Origin: Phycicoccus elongatus Lp2
GTDB taxonomy: Bacteria; Actinomycetota; Actinomycetes; Actinomycetales; Dermatophilaceae
DNA: 64,000 bases
Assembly: GCF_000367525.1 (NCBI RefSeq)
Contig: NZ_HF570956.1
Span: 1,111,896-1,175,895, forward strand
Direction of reading: 5' to 3'
Part shown: positions 42,983-53,494 of the stretch, piece by piece
How the letters are laid out: each line of letters opens with the position of its first letter
How positions within the stretch are numbered: position 1 is the stretch's first letter
Made by a program: the position numbers and the translations under genes
Notes under the pieces: generated by a model
What the model was told of the DNA's origin: nothing
Database searches by the model: none
The model's input: only the letters and a program-made list of their open reading frames with translations

Positions 42983-43957
42983 CTAGGCGTATGCCGCGAG
43001 CGCAGCTCGCGCAGCCGCGGCGACCTCGCCGCGCAAGGATTCCGGCGCCGTGACGACGGCGTGCCCGGCCAGGCGCAGCATCAGGCGCACCAGCCACTGC
43101 GTGTCGGCAGTGCGCAGGTCGACCTCTGTCATCCCGTCACCGAGATCCCGCACCGCCTCGACGGGGTAGTAGTCCACGATCCACCGGGCGACCCTATCGA
43201 GCCGCAGCGTGACGACCTCGTCGTCCGGTCCGGGTTGGAAGATCCCGCCAGCGAGGTCGCGCAATGTGGCTGCCGGTGGCGGCGTGGCCGCGACGTCGAG
43301 CACCTCGAGGGCCTCGATCCGGTCCAGGCGGAACATCCGCATCGCCTCGGCGCGATGACACCACCCTTCGAGGTAGATCCGGCCGTCCATCGAAATCACC
43401 CGCAGGGGGTCGACATCGCGCTCGGTGGACTCGTCCCGCCCTGGCACGAGGTACTCCAGGCGCACCCTGCGCCCTGCCTCCACCGCTGCGCGCGCGCGAC
43501 CGACCAGGTCCTCGTCGACCGGGTCCGCGGCCTGCACCGTGACCGAGGCCGCCGCCTGCCCGAAGGATCCTGCGGCCGCCTCGAGCTTGGCCAGGGCCCG
43601 CTGCGCCGCGTCCCGCTCGTGGAGCCCCGGCAGCGACAGCAGGGCCTGCAGCCCCACCATCAGCGAGACCGCTTCGTCGAGCCCGAGCCGCAGCGGTTTG
43701 GCGATCGTCTCGGCATTGCTCAGGAAGACCTTGCCGCCCTCCCAGCTCGCATCGATGAGTTCGTCTGGCATGTTCCCGTAACCGCAGACGAAGAGCAGGT
43801 TGAGGTCGCTCTCGAGTTGCGGCACCGAGATGCCCAGGCCGCGAGCCGCCTCCTCGACGTCGATGCCCTGCCGGTTGACCAACCACGGCACCATGGTGAG
43901 CAGACGGGCCAGCCGGGCCTGGGCTGTCTCGACCGGCTGCTTCGCGCCCGCCATCAC
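42983..43957 (-). CDS. pafC: WYL-domain regulator PafC
   Basis: A 324-aa protein with an N-terminal winged helix ([27 protein letters not shown]), a WYL domain ([25 protein letters not shown], then [25 protein letters not shown]) and a C-terminal WCX domain. With PafB it makes the heterodimer that activates many DNA-damage genes independently of LexA in actinobacteria. The start shares ATGA with the pafB stop. Confidence 0.93.
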   Translation of the reverse strand: MMAGAKQPVETAQARLARLLTMVPWLVNRQGIDVEEAARGLGISVPQLESDLNLLFVCGYGNMPDELIDASWEGGKVFLSNAETIAKPLRLGLDEAVSLMVGLQALLSLPGLHERDAAQRALAKLEAAAGSFGQAAASVTVQAADPVDEDLVGRARAAVEAGRRVRLEYLVPGRDESTERDVDPLRVISMDGRIYLEGWCHRAEAMRMFRLDRIEALEVLDVAATPPPAATLRDLAGGIFQPGPDDEVVTLRLDRVARWIVDYYPVEAVRDLGDGMTEVDLRTADTQWLVRLMLRLAGHAVVTAPESLRGEVAAAARAALAAYA

Positions 43958-44943
43958 GGTCTCCCTTCGTGCGCGGCCAAGGTGGCCCGGAGACGGGCCA
44001 CGACCGCACGTTGCAGGTCGACCGGCTGCTCGACCCGCACGTCGGCGCCGTGGCTGGCGATGTCGGTGGCGAACTCGTCGAGGTCGCGGTGGTCGACGTC
44101 GATCAGGGAGAAGTCGTCGTCGATCTCCCCCACAGTTCGGGCCTGCCGGCGCAGGTAGTGCCCACGCCCGACGCGCACCCGCAGGACCGCGGGGCTCGGT
44201 TCGGCCACCGAGGTCGAGCCGCTCACGAGCACGTGCGGATCATGGTCGGCCGGGATGTCGTAACTCCCCGGCGTCCCGATCCGCGTGACCTCGCCGGAGA
44301 TTCGCGAGAGTCGGAAGACCCGCGGCGCATCCCGGTCGAGATCTCGGCCGGTGACATACCAGCGACCGTGCCAGAGCACTACGCGCCACGGTTCGAGCCG
44401 ACGGGTCGTCGTCTCGTCCGAGTCCGCTCGCCGATAGTCGAAGGAAACCGGTGCCCGCGCGATGACCGCGTCCTTGAAGGCGTCGAAGGACGGCTCAGCG
44501 GTGCGCAGGCGCGGCTCGATGCCGATGAGCGACTCCTCGTCGCGCTCGACATCCGTGGCACGCAGTTTGCGCAGAGCCTGGGTCGCGGCCCCGCCGAGCG
44601 AGGCCTGAGCCCAGGCGCGCGCTGCCAGACCCAACACGGTGAGCTCGTCGCGTTCGAAGGCGATGTCGGGCAGGGCGTACTCGCGCTGGTCGATCCGATA
44701 GCCCTGCTCGTCGTCCCATCCGGCCGACACGACCTCTGTGACGAGCGGAATTCCCAGTTCGCGCAGTTCGTCCTTGTCACGCTCGAAGGTTCGGTCGAAG
44801 GCCTCGGCCGAAGGCGCCGCGGCATACGCCTCGATGGTCCGGCGGATCTGTGCCTTGGTGAGTGGGCGCCGCGTGTAGAGCAGCACCAGCACCAGGTTGA
44901 GCAGCCGCTCGGTCTTGGCGGCCGGGCTGTTCGTGGCACTCAT
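43954..44943 (-). CDS. pafB: WYL-domain regulator PafB
   Basis: A 329-aa partner of PafC with the same order: winged helix (LVLVLLYTRRPLTKAQIRRTIEAY), WYL core (PVSFDYRRADSDETTTRRLEPWRVVLWHGRWYVTGRD) and a WCX tail. The ATG at 44943 is the conserved start; the frame runs 62 codons further back into a non-conserved region. First gene of the pafB-pafC-tatA-tatC-dagK-helY series. It diverges from the DUF3866 gene. Confidence 0.93.
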   Translation of the reverse strand: MSATNSPAAKTERLLNLVLVLLYTRRPLTKAQIRRTIEAYAAAPSAEAFDRTFERDKDELRELGIPLVTEVVSAGWDDEQGYRIDQREYALPDIAFERDELTVLGLAARAWAQASLGGAATQALRKLRATDVERDEESLIGIEPRLRTAEPSFDAFKDAVIARAPVSFDYRRADSDETTTRRLEPWRVVLWHGRWYVTGRDLDRDAPRVFRLSRISGEVTRIGTPGSYDIPADHDPHVLVSGSTSVAEPSPAVLRVRVGRGHYLRRQARTVGEIDDDFSLIDVDHRDLDEFATDIASHGADVRVEQPVDLQRAVVARLRATLAAHEGRP

Positions 44944-44993
44944 GGCGGGCACGATACGCCAGCCACCGGGCCGGTCTTGGTTACGCTCGCTGG

Positions 44994-46127
44994 GTGATGT
45001 CGTGGCGTCGGGCCGAGGTCCTGCGAGAGGTCCGTCGGTGGTCCGGAGCAGTGGAGTATGCCGTGCGGCTGGCCACCGAGGACCCCGCCGGACTGCCGAG
45101 TGAGGTGCGCGCCCTGGCCTATCTGGCAATGGTCGGTGAACCCTGTCCCGGCGACACGGTGCTGCTCAACGTCAGTGCCCTCGTCAAGGGCCTGGGCACC
45201 GGCGGGCTGGCGCTCGTCGTCGCCGTCCCCGATCGGCTCCCCCCTGATGTCGATGGGCCGGGCCACATCGTCAAGGCGCGCTACACGCCCCAGCAGCAGA
45301 TGTTCCTCGCCATCGACGAGCAGGACTCTCCCCACCACGACGCTCTGAGTGACGCTGTCGCCGCCGCGGGCTCACTCGGGAGCATGCCGGTCGTCGTGGC
45401 CGATCTCCACTCGGCGCTCCCCGCGATCCTCGCCGGGATCCGGGCCGAAGCGCCGGACCTGCGTGTCGTCTACGTCATGACCGATGGGGGTGCGCTCCCC
45501 ATGGCGTTCTCCCGGTCGGTGGCCGGCCTCATCGACGCCGGCTGGCTGACCTCGACGATCACCGTCGGCCAGGCCTTCGGTGGGGAGCACGAGGCGGTGA
45601 CGCTCCACAGCGCCCTGGTCGCGGCTCGACGAGTGCTCGCCGCCGACATCGTCGTCGTGACCCAGGGGCCGGGCAACGTCGGCACCGGCACACCCTGGGG
45701 CTTCTCCGGGGTTGCCGCCGGAGAGGCCCTCAATGCCGCCTGGACTCTGGGCGGCACCGGGATCGGTGCCGTGCGGGTGTCCTTCGGCGACGCCCGCGGG
45801 CGGCACCGAGGCCTCTCGCACCACAGCCGAACCGCCTACGGGCGGGTCTGCCTGGCCCCCGCCACCCTCCCCTACGCGACCCCGACGAACGTCGCGCAGG
45901 AACTCGTGGCGGAGCAGGTCCATGCCCTGGCTGCCGACGCGACCGCACCTCTGAGACCGGTGGCGGTCGAGGCGGCCGGCCTGCGGCAGGCCCTCGAAGC
46001 GGTTCCAGTGGGCCTGTCGACCATGGGACGCGGGCTCGACGCCGACCCGGAGGCCTTCATCGCGTCAGCGATCGCTGGTCGATGGGCTGCGAGCATCCGG
46101 TCCTGCGCCCCCGGCACGCCTGAGTAG
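44994..46127 (+). CDS. DUF3866 family protein
   Basis: A 377-aa protein of a family known only by domain number. Features: VRRWSGAVEYAVRL at the start, CPGDTVLLNVSALVKGLGTGG, VYVMTDGGALPMAFSRSVAGL, and a glycine-rich VTQGPGNVGTGTPWGFSG loop that looks nucleotide-binding. The function is unknown. The family often sits beside the proteasome accessory genes in actinobacteria, as here. GTG and ATG starts are adjacent (44994 and 44997). Confidence 0.82.
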   Translation: MMSWRRAEVLREVRRWSGAVEYAVRLATEDPAGLPSEVRALAYLAMVGEPCPGDTVLLNVSALVKGLGTGGLALVVAVPDRLPPDVDGPGHIVKARYTPQQQMFLAIDEQDSPHHDALSDAVAAAGSLGSMPVVVADLHSALPAILAGIRAEAPDLRVVYVMTDGGALPMAFSRSVAGLIDAGWLTSTITVGQAFGGEHEAVTLHSALVAARRVLAADIVVVTQGPGNVGTGTPWGFSGVAAGEALNAAWTLGGTGIGAVRVSFGDARGRHRGLSHHSRTAYGRVCLAPATLPYATPTNVAQELVAEQVHALAADATAPLRPVAVEAAGLRQALEAVPVGLSTMGRGLDADPEAFIASAIAGRWAASIRSCAPGTPE

Positions 46128-46130
46128 GCG

Positions 46131-46517
46131 TCAGCGCACCGACACCAGGTCGACGACGAAGATCAAGGTCTCGCCGGGCTTGATCGCCGCGCCCGCCCCT
46201 CGATCGCCGTAGCCCAGGTGGGGCGGGATGACCAACTTGCGGCGCCCACCGACCTTCATGCCGAGAATGCCGTCGTCCCAGCCGCGGATGACCTGGCCGA
46301 TGCCGAGCCGGAAGTCGAGCGGAGCGCCACGGTTCCAGGAGGCATCGAACTCCTCGCCGGTGCTGTGGGCGACGCCGACGTAGTGGGCACTGATGGTGCT
46401 GCCGCGGGTCGCCTCGTCACCATCGCCCTCCCAGATGTCCTCGATGACGAGGTCGGTGGGGGCGGCGTCCCCGGGGAAGTCGATCTCGGGCTTGGTGGTG
46501 TCAGGGTCGAAAGGCAT
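46131..46517 (-). CDS. FKBP-type peptidyl-prolyl isomerase (cytoplasmic)
   Basis: A 128-aa FKBP with one domain and no signal peptide. Active-site residues are in ISAHYVGVAHSTGEEFDASW, GQVIRGWDDGILGMKVGGRRKLVIPPHLGYGDRGAG and LIFVVDLVSVR. It folds proline-containing proteins. ATG 46517 is the conserved start with PPIase-typical spacing. It is behind the tandem FKBP lipoprotein, 41 bases downstream on the same strand. Confidence 0.92.
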   Translation of the reverse strand: MPFDPDTTKPEIDFPGDAAPTDLVIEDIWEGDGDEATRGSTISAHYVGVAHSTGEEFDASWNRGAPLDFRLGIGQVIRGWDDGILGMKVGGRRKLVIPPHLGYGDRGAGAAIKPGETLIFVVDLVSVR

Positions 46518-46558
46518 GGCTGCTCCTTGGTCGCTCGGATGGTCGGACGTCGTGTGTG

Positions 46559-47509
46559 TCAGTAGGCGGCGAGGATGTCGACGACGAAGACCAAGGTGTC
46601 GTCGCCTGCGATCTTCGGCGGGCTGCCGGTGGCTCCGTAACCGTCGGCCGGGGGCACGATGAGCATGACCCGCGACCCCACCTTCTGCCCCTTCAGTCCG
46701 TTGTCCCACGCCGAGATGACGTTGCCCCCACCGAGTTGGAACTCGAAGTAGCCGGGGTCACGCGTGCTCGAGGAGTCGAAGACGCTGCCGTCCTTCCACA
46801 GCACCCCGGTGTAGTTGACCCGCACGGTCTGGCCTTGGGTCAACTCCGCGCCGGTGCCGGCGATGAGGGGCTGAACGATAAGGCTCGTCGGGGCTGCTGC
46901 CCCGGCCGGCATCGTGACGACCGAGGGCTCCTTGGGGCCCTTGTACTCGACCGTCGGCTGGCCTTCGACCGGCGCGACGGCTTCGCCCTTGGCCTCCGCC
47001 AGAGGCTTGGTCGCCCCCAGGATGTCCAACACCATGACGACGGTGTCGGTCCCCTTGAGGCCGGCCGCTGAGTTGCCCTCGGTGCCGAAGACGTCCTTGG
47101 GCGGGGCCACGATCAGCACTCGGCTGCCGACCTTCTTGCCCGGCAACTGGGTGCGCAGGGCCGGGAAGAGCGCCTCGTGGCTCAGGTCGATGCCGACCGG
47201 TGTCTTGGTGTCCCAGGTGCTGTCGACCGTGTTGCCGGAGGTGCCGTTGACGATGAGCGCGTTGACGGACGCCATGTCGTCCTTGGTCACCGCGGCACCA
47301 TCGCCCTCCTTGAGCACCTTGGAGACAGAGGCTGTCGCCTTGAGAGGCTTCTTGGAGATGGCCACGGTCGGCGCGGCAGCCGGGTCGGACCCCTCGATCT
47401 TGACCGCATCGAGGACCGAGCCCGACGCGGTGGACGAGGCACAACCGGTGATGCTCAGGGATGCTGCGACGACGAGCGCAGCAAGGACCGGACGACGTGG
47501 TGCACGCAC
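46559..47509 (-). CDS. Secreted lipoprotein with two FKBP domains
   Basis: A 316-aa lipoprotein. A signal peptide (VLAALVVAASLSITGC) ends in a lipobox with the modified cysteine near residue 23. The first FKBP-like domain (about 45-165) is degenerate: it keeps LRTQLPGKKVGSRVLIVAPPKDVFG. The second (about 195-316) has the full active-site pattern VRVNYTGVLWKDGSVFDSS, VISAWDNGLKGQKVGSRVMLIVPPADGYGATG. A protein-folding helper at the outer membrane face is likely. GTG start. Confidence 0.88.
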   Translation of the reverse strand: MRAPRRPVLAALVVAASLSITGCASSTASGSVLDAVKIEGSDPAAAPTVAISKKPLKATASVSKVLKEGDGAAVTKDDMASVNALIVNGTSGNTVDSTWDTKTPVGIDLSHEALFPALRTQLPGKKVGSRVLIVAPPKDVFGTEGNSAAGLKGTDTVVMVLDILGATKPLAEAKGEAVAPVEGQPTVEYKGPKEPSVVTMPAGAAAPTSLIVQPLIAGTGAELTQGQTVRVNYTGVLWKDGSVFDSSSTRDPGYFEFQLGGGNVISAWDNGLKGQKVGSRVMLIVPPADGYGATGSPPKIAGDDTLVFVVDILAAY

Positions 47510-47597
47510 GGAGAGAACCTTTTCGCAGGGGGCATGAACTGCGCCCACCATAACCTCGTGCCCTGTGCGGACCGGAAATCGCGCGATCCCCACCCGA

Positions 47598-48992
47598 TCA
47601 GGCCAACGGTGCGGCCGCCGCCTCGATGCCCTCGATGAGCCGGTCGACACGCGCATCCTCGGCCAGGAAGGGGTCCTTGCAGAGCACGGTGCGCTGGGCC
47701 TGGTCGTTGAGCTTGAGGTGCACCCAGTCCACCGTGAAATCGCGCCGATGTTCTTGGGCCGCCTTGATGAACCGGCCACGAAGCGCCGCGCGAGTGGTGG
47801 GGGGCGCCACCGTCTTGGCCCGGAAGACTTCCGGGTCGGTGACGACGCGTGCCGCCCGGCCCCGACGCGAGAGCAGGTGGAAGAGCCCTCGGTCGCGACG
47901 GATGTCGTGGTAGGCGAGGTCGAGTTGGGCCAGACGCGGATCCTCGAGGCCAAGGCCGTGGCGGGCGGCATACTCCTCGATCAACCGCTTCTTGATGACC
48001 CAGTCGATCTCGGTGTCGACCTTGGCGTGGTCGCCACTCTCGACCGCGTCGAGCGTTCGCTCCCAGAGGTCGAGGACGGTGTCGTGGAGGGGATCGTGCG
48101 CCCCCTCGGCGGCGACGAAGGCCTTGGCGCGGCCGAGGTACTCACGTTGGATGTCGAGCGCGGAGATGGTCTCACCCGAGGTCAACCGCACCGACCTGCG
48201 GCCGGTCAGGTCGTGACTGATCTCGCGGATCGCCCGGATCGGCACCTCGAGGCTGAGGTCACGCAGGGGCACCCCGGACTCGAGCATCCGCAGGACGAGG
48301 TCGGCGGACCCCACCTTGAGCAGGTTGGTGGTCTCGCTCATGTTGGAGTCGCCGACGATGACGTGCAGCCGTCGATACTGCTCGGCGTCGGCGTGGGGCT
48401 CGTCGCGGGTGTTGATGATGGGCCGCGACCGGGTCGTCGCCGACGACACGCCCTCCCAGATGTGGTCGGCCCGCTGGCTGAGGGCGTAGGTCGCGCCCTT
48501 GCTGGTGTGAACGATCTTGCCTGCGCCACAGATGAGTTGGCGTGAGATCAGGAAGGGCAGGAGGCCGTCGGACACGGCACCGAAGTCGCCCCCGCGACGG
48601 ACCAGGTAGTTCTCGTGGCAGCCATACGAGTTGCCCGCGGAGTCGGTGTTGTTCTTGAAGACGTAGATCTCCCCGCGCACTTCGTCGGCCGCGAGCCGGG
48701 CCTGGGCATCGACAGCCAGTGACTCCACGATCTGCTCACCGGCGCGGTCATGGGCCACGAGTTGGCGCAGTGAGTCGCACTCGGCCGTCGCATACTCCGG
48801 GTGCGAACCGACGTCGAGATAGAGGCGTGAGCCGTTGCCGAGGAAAACATTGCTCGACCGCCCCCACGCGACCACCTTCCGGAAGAGGTAGCGGGCCACT
48901 TCGTCGGGGGTCAGGGTGCGCTGCCCGCCGGAGGTGCAGGTGATGCCGAACTCGGTCTCGATCCCGAAGATCCGGCGGGCGTGGGCGCTCAT
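47598..48992 (-). CDS. pafA: Pup-protein ligase PafA
   Basis: A 464-aa glutamine-synthetase-like ligase that joins the C-terminal glutamate of Pup to lysines of target proteins. Motifs: [64 protein letters not shown] and [31 protein letters not shown]. Close in sequence to Dop downstream in the locus, but without the Dop-specific early insertion. It shares ATGA with prcA. Confidence 0.95.
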   Translation of the reverse strand: MSAHARRIFGIETEFGITCTSGGQRTLTPDEVARYLFRKVVAWGRSSNVFLGNGSRLYLDVGSHPEYATAECDSLRQLVAHDRAGEQIVESLAVDAQARLAADEVRGEIYVFKNNTDSAGNSYGCHENYLVRRGGDFGAVSDGLLPFLISRQLICGAGKIVHTSKGATYALSQRADHIWEGVSSATTRSRPIINTRDEPHADAEQYRRLHVIVGDSNMSETTNLLKVGSADLVLRMLESGVPLRDLSLEVPIRAIREISHDLTGRRSVRLTSGETISALDIQREYLGRAKAFVAAEGAHDPLHDTVLDLWERTLDAVESGDHAKVDTEIDWVIKKRLIEEYAARHGLGLEDPRLAQLDLAYHDIRRDRGLFHLLSRRGRAARVVTDPEVFRAKTVAPPTTRAALRGRFIKAAQEHRRDFTVDWVHLKLNDQAQRTVLCKDPFLAEDARVDRLIEGIEAAAAPLA

Positions 48993-49801
48993 GCGCCGCC
49001 GTCGCCGTCCTGGTGCGGGCGCTGTGTCTGCGGGTTGGTGGCCACCGCACGCGGGCTGTCGCCGGGCACCTCGGACCGGTCCGCCTCCACGACCTGACCA
49101 GGACCCGGAGTCAGCAGCCCGCTCAGGCCGTCGCCACCGAGGCGTCGGAAGGTCCGTCGTGGTCGGTTGCGGTCCAGGAGTGCGACTTCCAATTGGTCCC
49201 CGGTCAACTCACGAGCTGCTCCCCCGGCCGGGTCGCGGCCCAGCAGGCCGACCGCCAGGCGCAGCACCTCGGCCAGCCCGAGGGTGGGGTTCCAGTCCTC
49301 CTTGAGGCCCTCCTCGATGAGCTCCGCAGCGCCGCCCATGGCGACGAAGGCCCGCTCGTCGGCAACCGACCCGTCATAGGTCAGCCGATAGAGCTGGTCG
49401 GCCTCCACGTCGACCCCGACCTCGGCGACCACGATCTCCACCTCGTACGGCTTGGACTCCTGGGTGAAGACGGTCCCGAGGGTCTGGGCGTAGGCGTTCG
49501 CCAGTCCCCGCGCCGACACATCGGAGCGGTCGTAGGAGTAGCCGCGCAGATCGGCATACCTGACTCCCGCGACCCGAAGGTTCTCGAACTCGTTGTACTT
49601 CCCGACGGCAGCGAAACCGATGCGGTCGTAGATCTCCGAGACCTTGTGAAGGGTCCGCGAGTGGTTCTCGGCCACGAAGAGGATGCCCTCGGTGCACGAC
49701 GCCACGATCACCGAGCGGCCACGGGCGATGCCCTTGCGGGCGAAGTCGGCCCGGTCCTTCATCAACTGCTCGGGCGAGACGTAGAAGGGCATCTGGCTCA
49801 T
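48989..49801 (-). CDS. prcA: 20S proteasome alpha subunit
   Basis: A 270-aa alpha-type subunit that forms the outer rings and gate. Its N-terminus [25 protein letters not shown] and the [24 protein letters not shown] segment are characteristic of actinobacterial PrcA. The last 35 residues are a hydrophilic tail. It overlaps prcB by four bases and is followed by pafA with a four-base overlap. Confidence 0.95.
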   Translation of the reverse strand: MSQMPFYVSPEQLMKDRADFARKGIARGRSVIVASCTEGILFVAENHSRTLHKVSEIYDRIGFAAVGKYNEFENLRVAGVRYADLRGYSYDRSDVSARGLANAYAQTLGTVFTQESKPYEVEIVVAEVGVDVEADQLYRLTYDGSVADERAFVAMGGAAELIEEGLKEDWNPTLGLAEVLRLAVGLLGRDPAGGAARELTGDQLEVALLDRNRPRRTFRRLGGDGLSGLLTPGPGQVVEADRSEVPGDSPRAVATNPQTQRPHQDGDGGA

Positions 49802-50625
49802 CGCGCACCTCCCGGGTTGCCGGAGCGAGAAGCCACGATGGCATCGACCACCGCCGCGACGGCATCGTCCTCGACGAACCGCACCCCGTCGGTGTCGATC
49901 CGGGCCACCGTCGGCCAGATCCGTCGGCCGAGGTCCGGCCCTCCGGTGGCGCTGTCGTCGTCCGCCGCATCCCACAGGGCCTCGACCGCGACCCGAAGTG
50001 CCTCCTCGCCTGTCATGCCACGCCGGAAGAGCTTCTTCATCGCTCCCCGCGCGAAGAGCGAGCCGCTGCCGACGCTGTGGTGATCGTGCTCCTCGTAGCA
50101 GCCGCCGGTGACGTCATAGGAGAAGATCCGGCCCAGGCGCAGGTCGACGTCGTACCCGGTGAACATCGGCACCACCGACAGCCCCTGCATGGCCATGCCG
50201 AGGTTGCCTCGGATCATCGAGGCCAGGCGATTGGCCTTGCCCTCGAGAGACATCAACGTGCCCTCGATCTTCTCGTAGTGCTCCAACTCGACCTGGAAGA
50301 GGCGCACCAACTCGATGGCCAGACCGGCGGTTCCGGCGATGCCGACGGTGGAGAACTCGTCAGCGGCGAAGACCTTCTCCATCTCGCGGTTCGCGATGAT
50401 GTTGCCCATCGTGGCCCGTCGGTCCCCCGCCATCAGCACCCCACCGTCGAAGGTGATCGCCACGATGGTGGTGCCGTGCGGTGCGTCGATGCTCGCGCCG
50501 CTCGGCAGTCGGCGCCCGCTCGGCAGCACCTCGGGGGCGTGGGCACGCAGGAAGTCGTGGAAGGACGAAGAACCTGACGTCAGGTATGCCGCGGGGAGGC
50601 GACCGCCGTCGTGTCGCGAGGTCAC
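49798..50625 (-). CDS. prcB: 20S proteasome beta subunit
   Basis: A 275-aa beta subunit. The propeptide is 51 residues long and is cut to expose the catalytic threonine at about residue 52 ([27 protein letters not shown]). [22 protein letters not shown] and [18 protein letters not shown] are family segments. GTG start overlaps the pup stop as GTGA; the stop overlaps prcA. Confidence 0.95.
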   Translation of the reverse strand: MTSRHDGGRLPAAYLTSGSSSFHDFLRAHAPEVLPSGRRLPSGASIDAPHGTTIVAITFDGGVLMAGDRRATMGNIIANREMEKVFAADEFSTVGIAGTAGLAIELVRLFQVELEHYEKIEGTLMSLEGKANRLASMIRGNLGMAMQGLSVVPMFTGYDVDLRLGRIFSYDVTGGCYEEHDHHSVGSGSLFARGAMKKLFRRGMTGEEALRVAVEALWDAADDDSATGGPDLGRRIWPTVARIDTDGVRFVEDDAVAAVVDAIVASRSGNPGGAR

Positions 50626-50810
50626 TGGCCGCCCTTCTGGACGAAACCCTTGACGAACTCCTCGGCGTTGGACTCCAGGACCCCGTCGATCTCATCGAGC
50701 AGGTCGTCGACGTCGTGGGTCTGGCCGGCCGGGGCGGACGCACCAAGCTCGGGCAGGTCGTCCGGCCCGTCGTCGCGACGGTCACGTTTGATCTGCTCCT
50801 GGCCGGCCAT
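50622..50810 (-). CDS. pup: Prokaryotic ubiquitin-like protein Pup
   Basis: A 62-aa acidic, mostly disordered tag. The C-terminal half [22 protein letters not shown] is the conserved Mpa/Dop-binding helix and the protein ends in Gly-Gly-Gln, so Dop must deamidate the glutamine before ligation by PafA. ATG 50810 follows a GGAGG-like site. dop is 78 bases upstream on the same strand, and prcB follows with a four-base overlap. Confidence 0.95.
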   Translation of the reverse strand: MAGQEQIKRDRRDDGPDDLPELGASAPAGQTHDVDDLLDEIDGVLESNAEEFVKGFVQKGGQ

Positions 50811-50888
50811 CGGTCGCCTCCTGCCTCCGTGACGACCGCGATCGGTCGTCGACACCACCGAGCCTAGTCGCTCGGTCCACGGCGGTGG

Positions 50889-52409
50889 TCAGGCCGGTGC
50901 GCTGAGTCGCGTGAGCAACTCACCGATCGACGTGCTGGACTCGACGAGGTCACCCACCTGATCCCGGGTTCCCTTGAGCGGCTCCATGAGCGGGATCCGC
51001 TGCAGCTGCCGTTGGCCCGCGACCTCGACGATCACCGAGTCCCAGGAAGCAGCGACCACCTCGTCGGGGAAGCGCTCGAGCAATGCCCCCCGAAACCAGG
51101 CCCGGGTGTCCCCGGGCGCGCGCGTCATGGCCTCGGCCGCTGCCGCCTCGTCGACGAGGCGGGTCATCCGACCGGTGGCGGCCAACCGATGCGCCAGTCC
51201 GCGCTCGGCCCGGACATCGGACCACTGGATGTCGACGGCCTTGAGTCGCGGATCTCCCCAGCCGAGAGCATCTCGGGAGCGATAGCCCTCCAGGAGGCCG
51301 AGCTTGGCGACCCACTCGACCTCGCCGCGCGCCTCCATCGGGTCGCGGCGCAGTCGGTCGAGGGTGGTGCCCCACCAGTGCATGACCTCGGCGGTGTCGG
51401 GGTCGAGCGCGCCGCCATGGCGGGCGTCCAACCACGCCTGGGCTTCGTCGCGATACACCTCCAGCAGGTCCAGGCCGGTCAGCTCCTGGCCGCTCGCCAG
51501 GGTGACCCGGGCCCGGAGCGTGGGATCGTGCGAGATGCGCTGGAGGGTCGCGACCGGCTGCTGGAGGGTGAGGTCCCGCTGGAGCCAGCCATCCTCGATC
51601 ATTCCGAGGACCAGGCTGGTCGTGCCGAGCTTGAGCAGGTTGGCGACGTCGAAGTGGTTGGCGTCGCCGATGATGACGTGCAGCCGACGATAGAGGTCGG
51701 CTGTCGCGTGCGGCTCGTCCCGGGTGTTGATGATCGGCCGCTTCAGCGTGGTCTCGAGTCCCACCTCGGTCTCGAAGAAATCCGAGCGTTGCGCCAACTG
51801 GAAACCGTTGGTGCGACTGTCCACCCCGATGCCCACACGCCCTGCACCACACAGGATCTGTCGGACCACGAAGAACGGCGTGAGGTGCTTGACGATGTCG
51901 AGGAACGGGGTCCGCCGCGACATCAGGTAGTTCTCATGGGTCCCGTAGGACTGCCCCTTGCCATCGGTGTTGTTCTTGTAAAGGTTGACACCCGGCGGCA
52001 GGGACGCCAGTCGAGCGACCGCCTCACGCATGATGAGTTCCCCGGCGCGGTCCCAGCGGATCGCGTCGCGCGGCGTCGTCACCTCCGGCGAGGAGTACTC
52101 GGGGTGGGCGTGGTCGACATAGAGCCGAGCGCCGTTGGTGAGGACGACGTTGGCCATTGTCGGGTCGTCGGCCCATTCGTCGGTGAGCTGGCTGGGATGG
52201 GCCGTGCCACGCCCCATGTCGAAGCCTCGGGCATCGCGCAGGGGGGCCTCGTCGGCGTAGTCCCACGACGCCCGCGCCCGCCGGATGCCGCGCGCCGCGG
52301 CATACGTGGTCACGACGTCTCCCGAGAGGACCATCGGGTTGGCCGAGGGTGCCCCCGGCACCGAGATGCCGTACTCCGTCTCGATGCCCATGACCCGCCG
52401 CACACTCAT
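50889..52409 (-). CDS. dop: Pup deamidase/depupylase Dop
   Basis: A 506-aa PafA relative that deamidates Pup and removes it from proteins. RRVMGIETEYGISVPGAPSANPM is the Dop N-terminus; the Dop-loop region after residue 40 (TYAAARGIRRARASWDYADEAPLRDARG) is present, which tells it from PafA. The later segments NNTDGKGQSYGTHENYLMSRRTPF and [23 protein letters not shown] are the shared catalytic parts. It diverges from prs. Confidence 0.94.
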   Translation of the reverse strand: MSVRRVMGIETEYGISVPGAPSANPMVLSGDVVTTYAAARGIRRARASWDYADEAPLRDARGFDMGRGTAHPSQLTDEWADDPTMANVVLTNGARLYVDHAHPEYSSPEVTTPRDAIRWDRAGELIMREAVARLASLPPGVNLYKNNTDGKGQSYGTHENYLMSRRTPFLDIVKHLTPFFVVRQILCGAGRVGIGVDSRTNGFQLAQRSDFFETEVGLETTLKRPIINTRDEPHATADLYRRLHVIIGDANHFDVANLLKLGTTSLVLGMIEDGWLQRDLTLQQPVATLQRISHDPTLRARVTLASGQELTGLDLLEVYRDEAQAWLDARHGGALDPDTAEVMHWWGTTLDRLRRDPMEARGEVEWVAKLGLLEGYRSRDALGWGDPRLKAVDIQWSDVRAERGLAHRLAATGRMTRLVDEAAAAEAMTRAPGDTRAWFRGALLERFPDEVVAASWDSVIVEVAGQRQLQRIPLMEPLKGTRDQVGDLVESSTSIGELLTRLSAPA

Positions 52410-52501
52410 GCCGGAAGGCTACGCAATGCCGCAGCATCCGGCCGCCACGGGGAATGTCGCTGGCCGCCAGAGCAGGCCGACCGCTCCCCTAGGCTGACCC
52501 C

Positions 52502-53494
52502 ATGCGCGATGTCGTCGTCTTCTCGGGCAACGCCCACACGGCCCTCGCCACCAGCATCTGTGACCACTTGGGCGTCACCCTGTCCGACACCGCGATCAGC
52601 CGCTTCAGCAACGATTGCCTGCAGGCCCAACTCCTGGCCAACTGCCGTCAACGTGACGTCTACATCGTGCAGCCACTGGTGCCTCCCACGCAGGACTCGC
52701 TGATGGAGTTGCTGCTCATGATCGACGCGGCCAGGGGAGCCTCTGCCTCGCAGATCACCGCCGTCATCCCGCACTTCGCCTACGCCCGCTCGGACAAGAA
52801 GGACGCCTCGAGGATCAGCCTCGGGGGTCGACTCGTGGCGGACCTGATCTCGACGGCCGGCGCTCACCGGGTCCTCACGATGAACCTTCATGCTCCCCAG
52901 GTGCACGGCTTCTTCTCGGTCCCGGTCGATCACCTGACCAGCCTGGGTGTCCTCGCGGAGCACTTCCGCGAGCAGAACCTCACCGACTGCGTGGTCGTGT
53001 CCCCCGACCTGGGCAATGCCAAGGACGCCACCCAGTTCTCCCGACTCCTCGGACTTCCCGTGGCGGCCGGCTCCAAGCGGCGGCTCGGTGACGACCGTGT
53101 GGTCATCGACTCGATCGTCGGCGATGTCGTCGGCAAGCGGGCCATCGTGCTCGACGACGAGATCGCCACCGGCGGCTCGATCGTCGAACTCATGGACAAA
53201 CTCGCCGAGCAGGGCGTTTCCGAAGCCGCAGTGGCCTGCACCCACGGCCTCTTCGCCGGGAAGGCCGTCGACAAACTTCGCGGACACCCCCTGATCAGCG
53301 AGGTCGTCACGACCGACACCGTGCCGGCCCCCGCGGCCTGGCCAGAACTCAAGGTGCGATCGGTGAGCAAGCTCTTCGCCGAGGCCATCACCCGCATCCA
53401 CGAGGGCGAGTCGATCTCGAGCCTCTTCGACGGGGTCGACCCCACCCACGCGCCCCCACGCCAGCGCTCCCTCTTCGATCGGGCGGACGCATGA
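52502..53494 (+). CDS. prs: Ribose-phosphate pyrophosphokinase family protein
   Basis: A 330-aa PRPP synthetase fold. VVVFSGNAHTALATSICDHLG, VIPHFAYARSDKKDASRISLGGRLVADLI and LTMNLHAPQVHGFFSVPVDHL are the N-terminal phosphoribosyl half; RAIVLDDEIATGGSIVELM is the PRPP loop. The loop DDEIATGGS differs a little from the DDMIDTGGT of the main enzyme, so this may be a second, specialised paralogue. It lies on the plus strand between dop and arc and shares ATGA with the next gene. Confidence 0.87.
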   Translation: MRDVVVFSGNAHTALATSICDHLGVTLSDTAISRFSNDCLQAQLLANCRQRDVYIVQPLVPPTQDSLMELLLMIDAARGASASQITAVIPHFAYARSDKKDASRISLGGRLVADLISTAGAHRVLTMNLHAPQVHGFFSVPVDHLTSLGVLAEHFREQNLTDCVVVSPDLGNAKDATQFSRLLGLPVAAGSKRRLGDDRVVIDSIVGDVVGKRAIVLDDEIATGGSIVELMDKLAEQGVSEAAVACTHGLFAGKAVDKLRGHPLISEVVTTDTVPAPAAWPELKVRSVSKLFAEAITRIHEGESISSLFDGVDPTHAPPRQRSLFDRADA

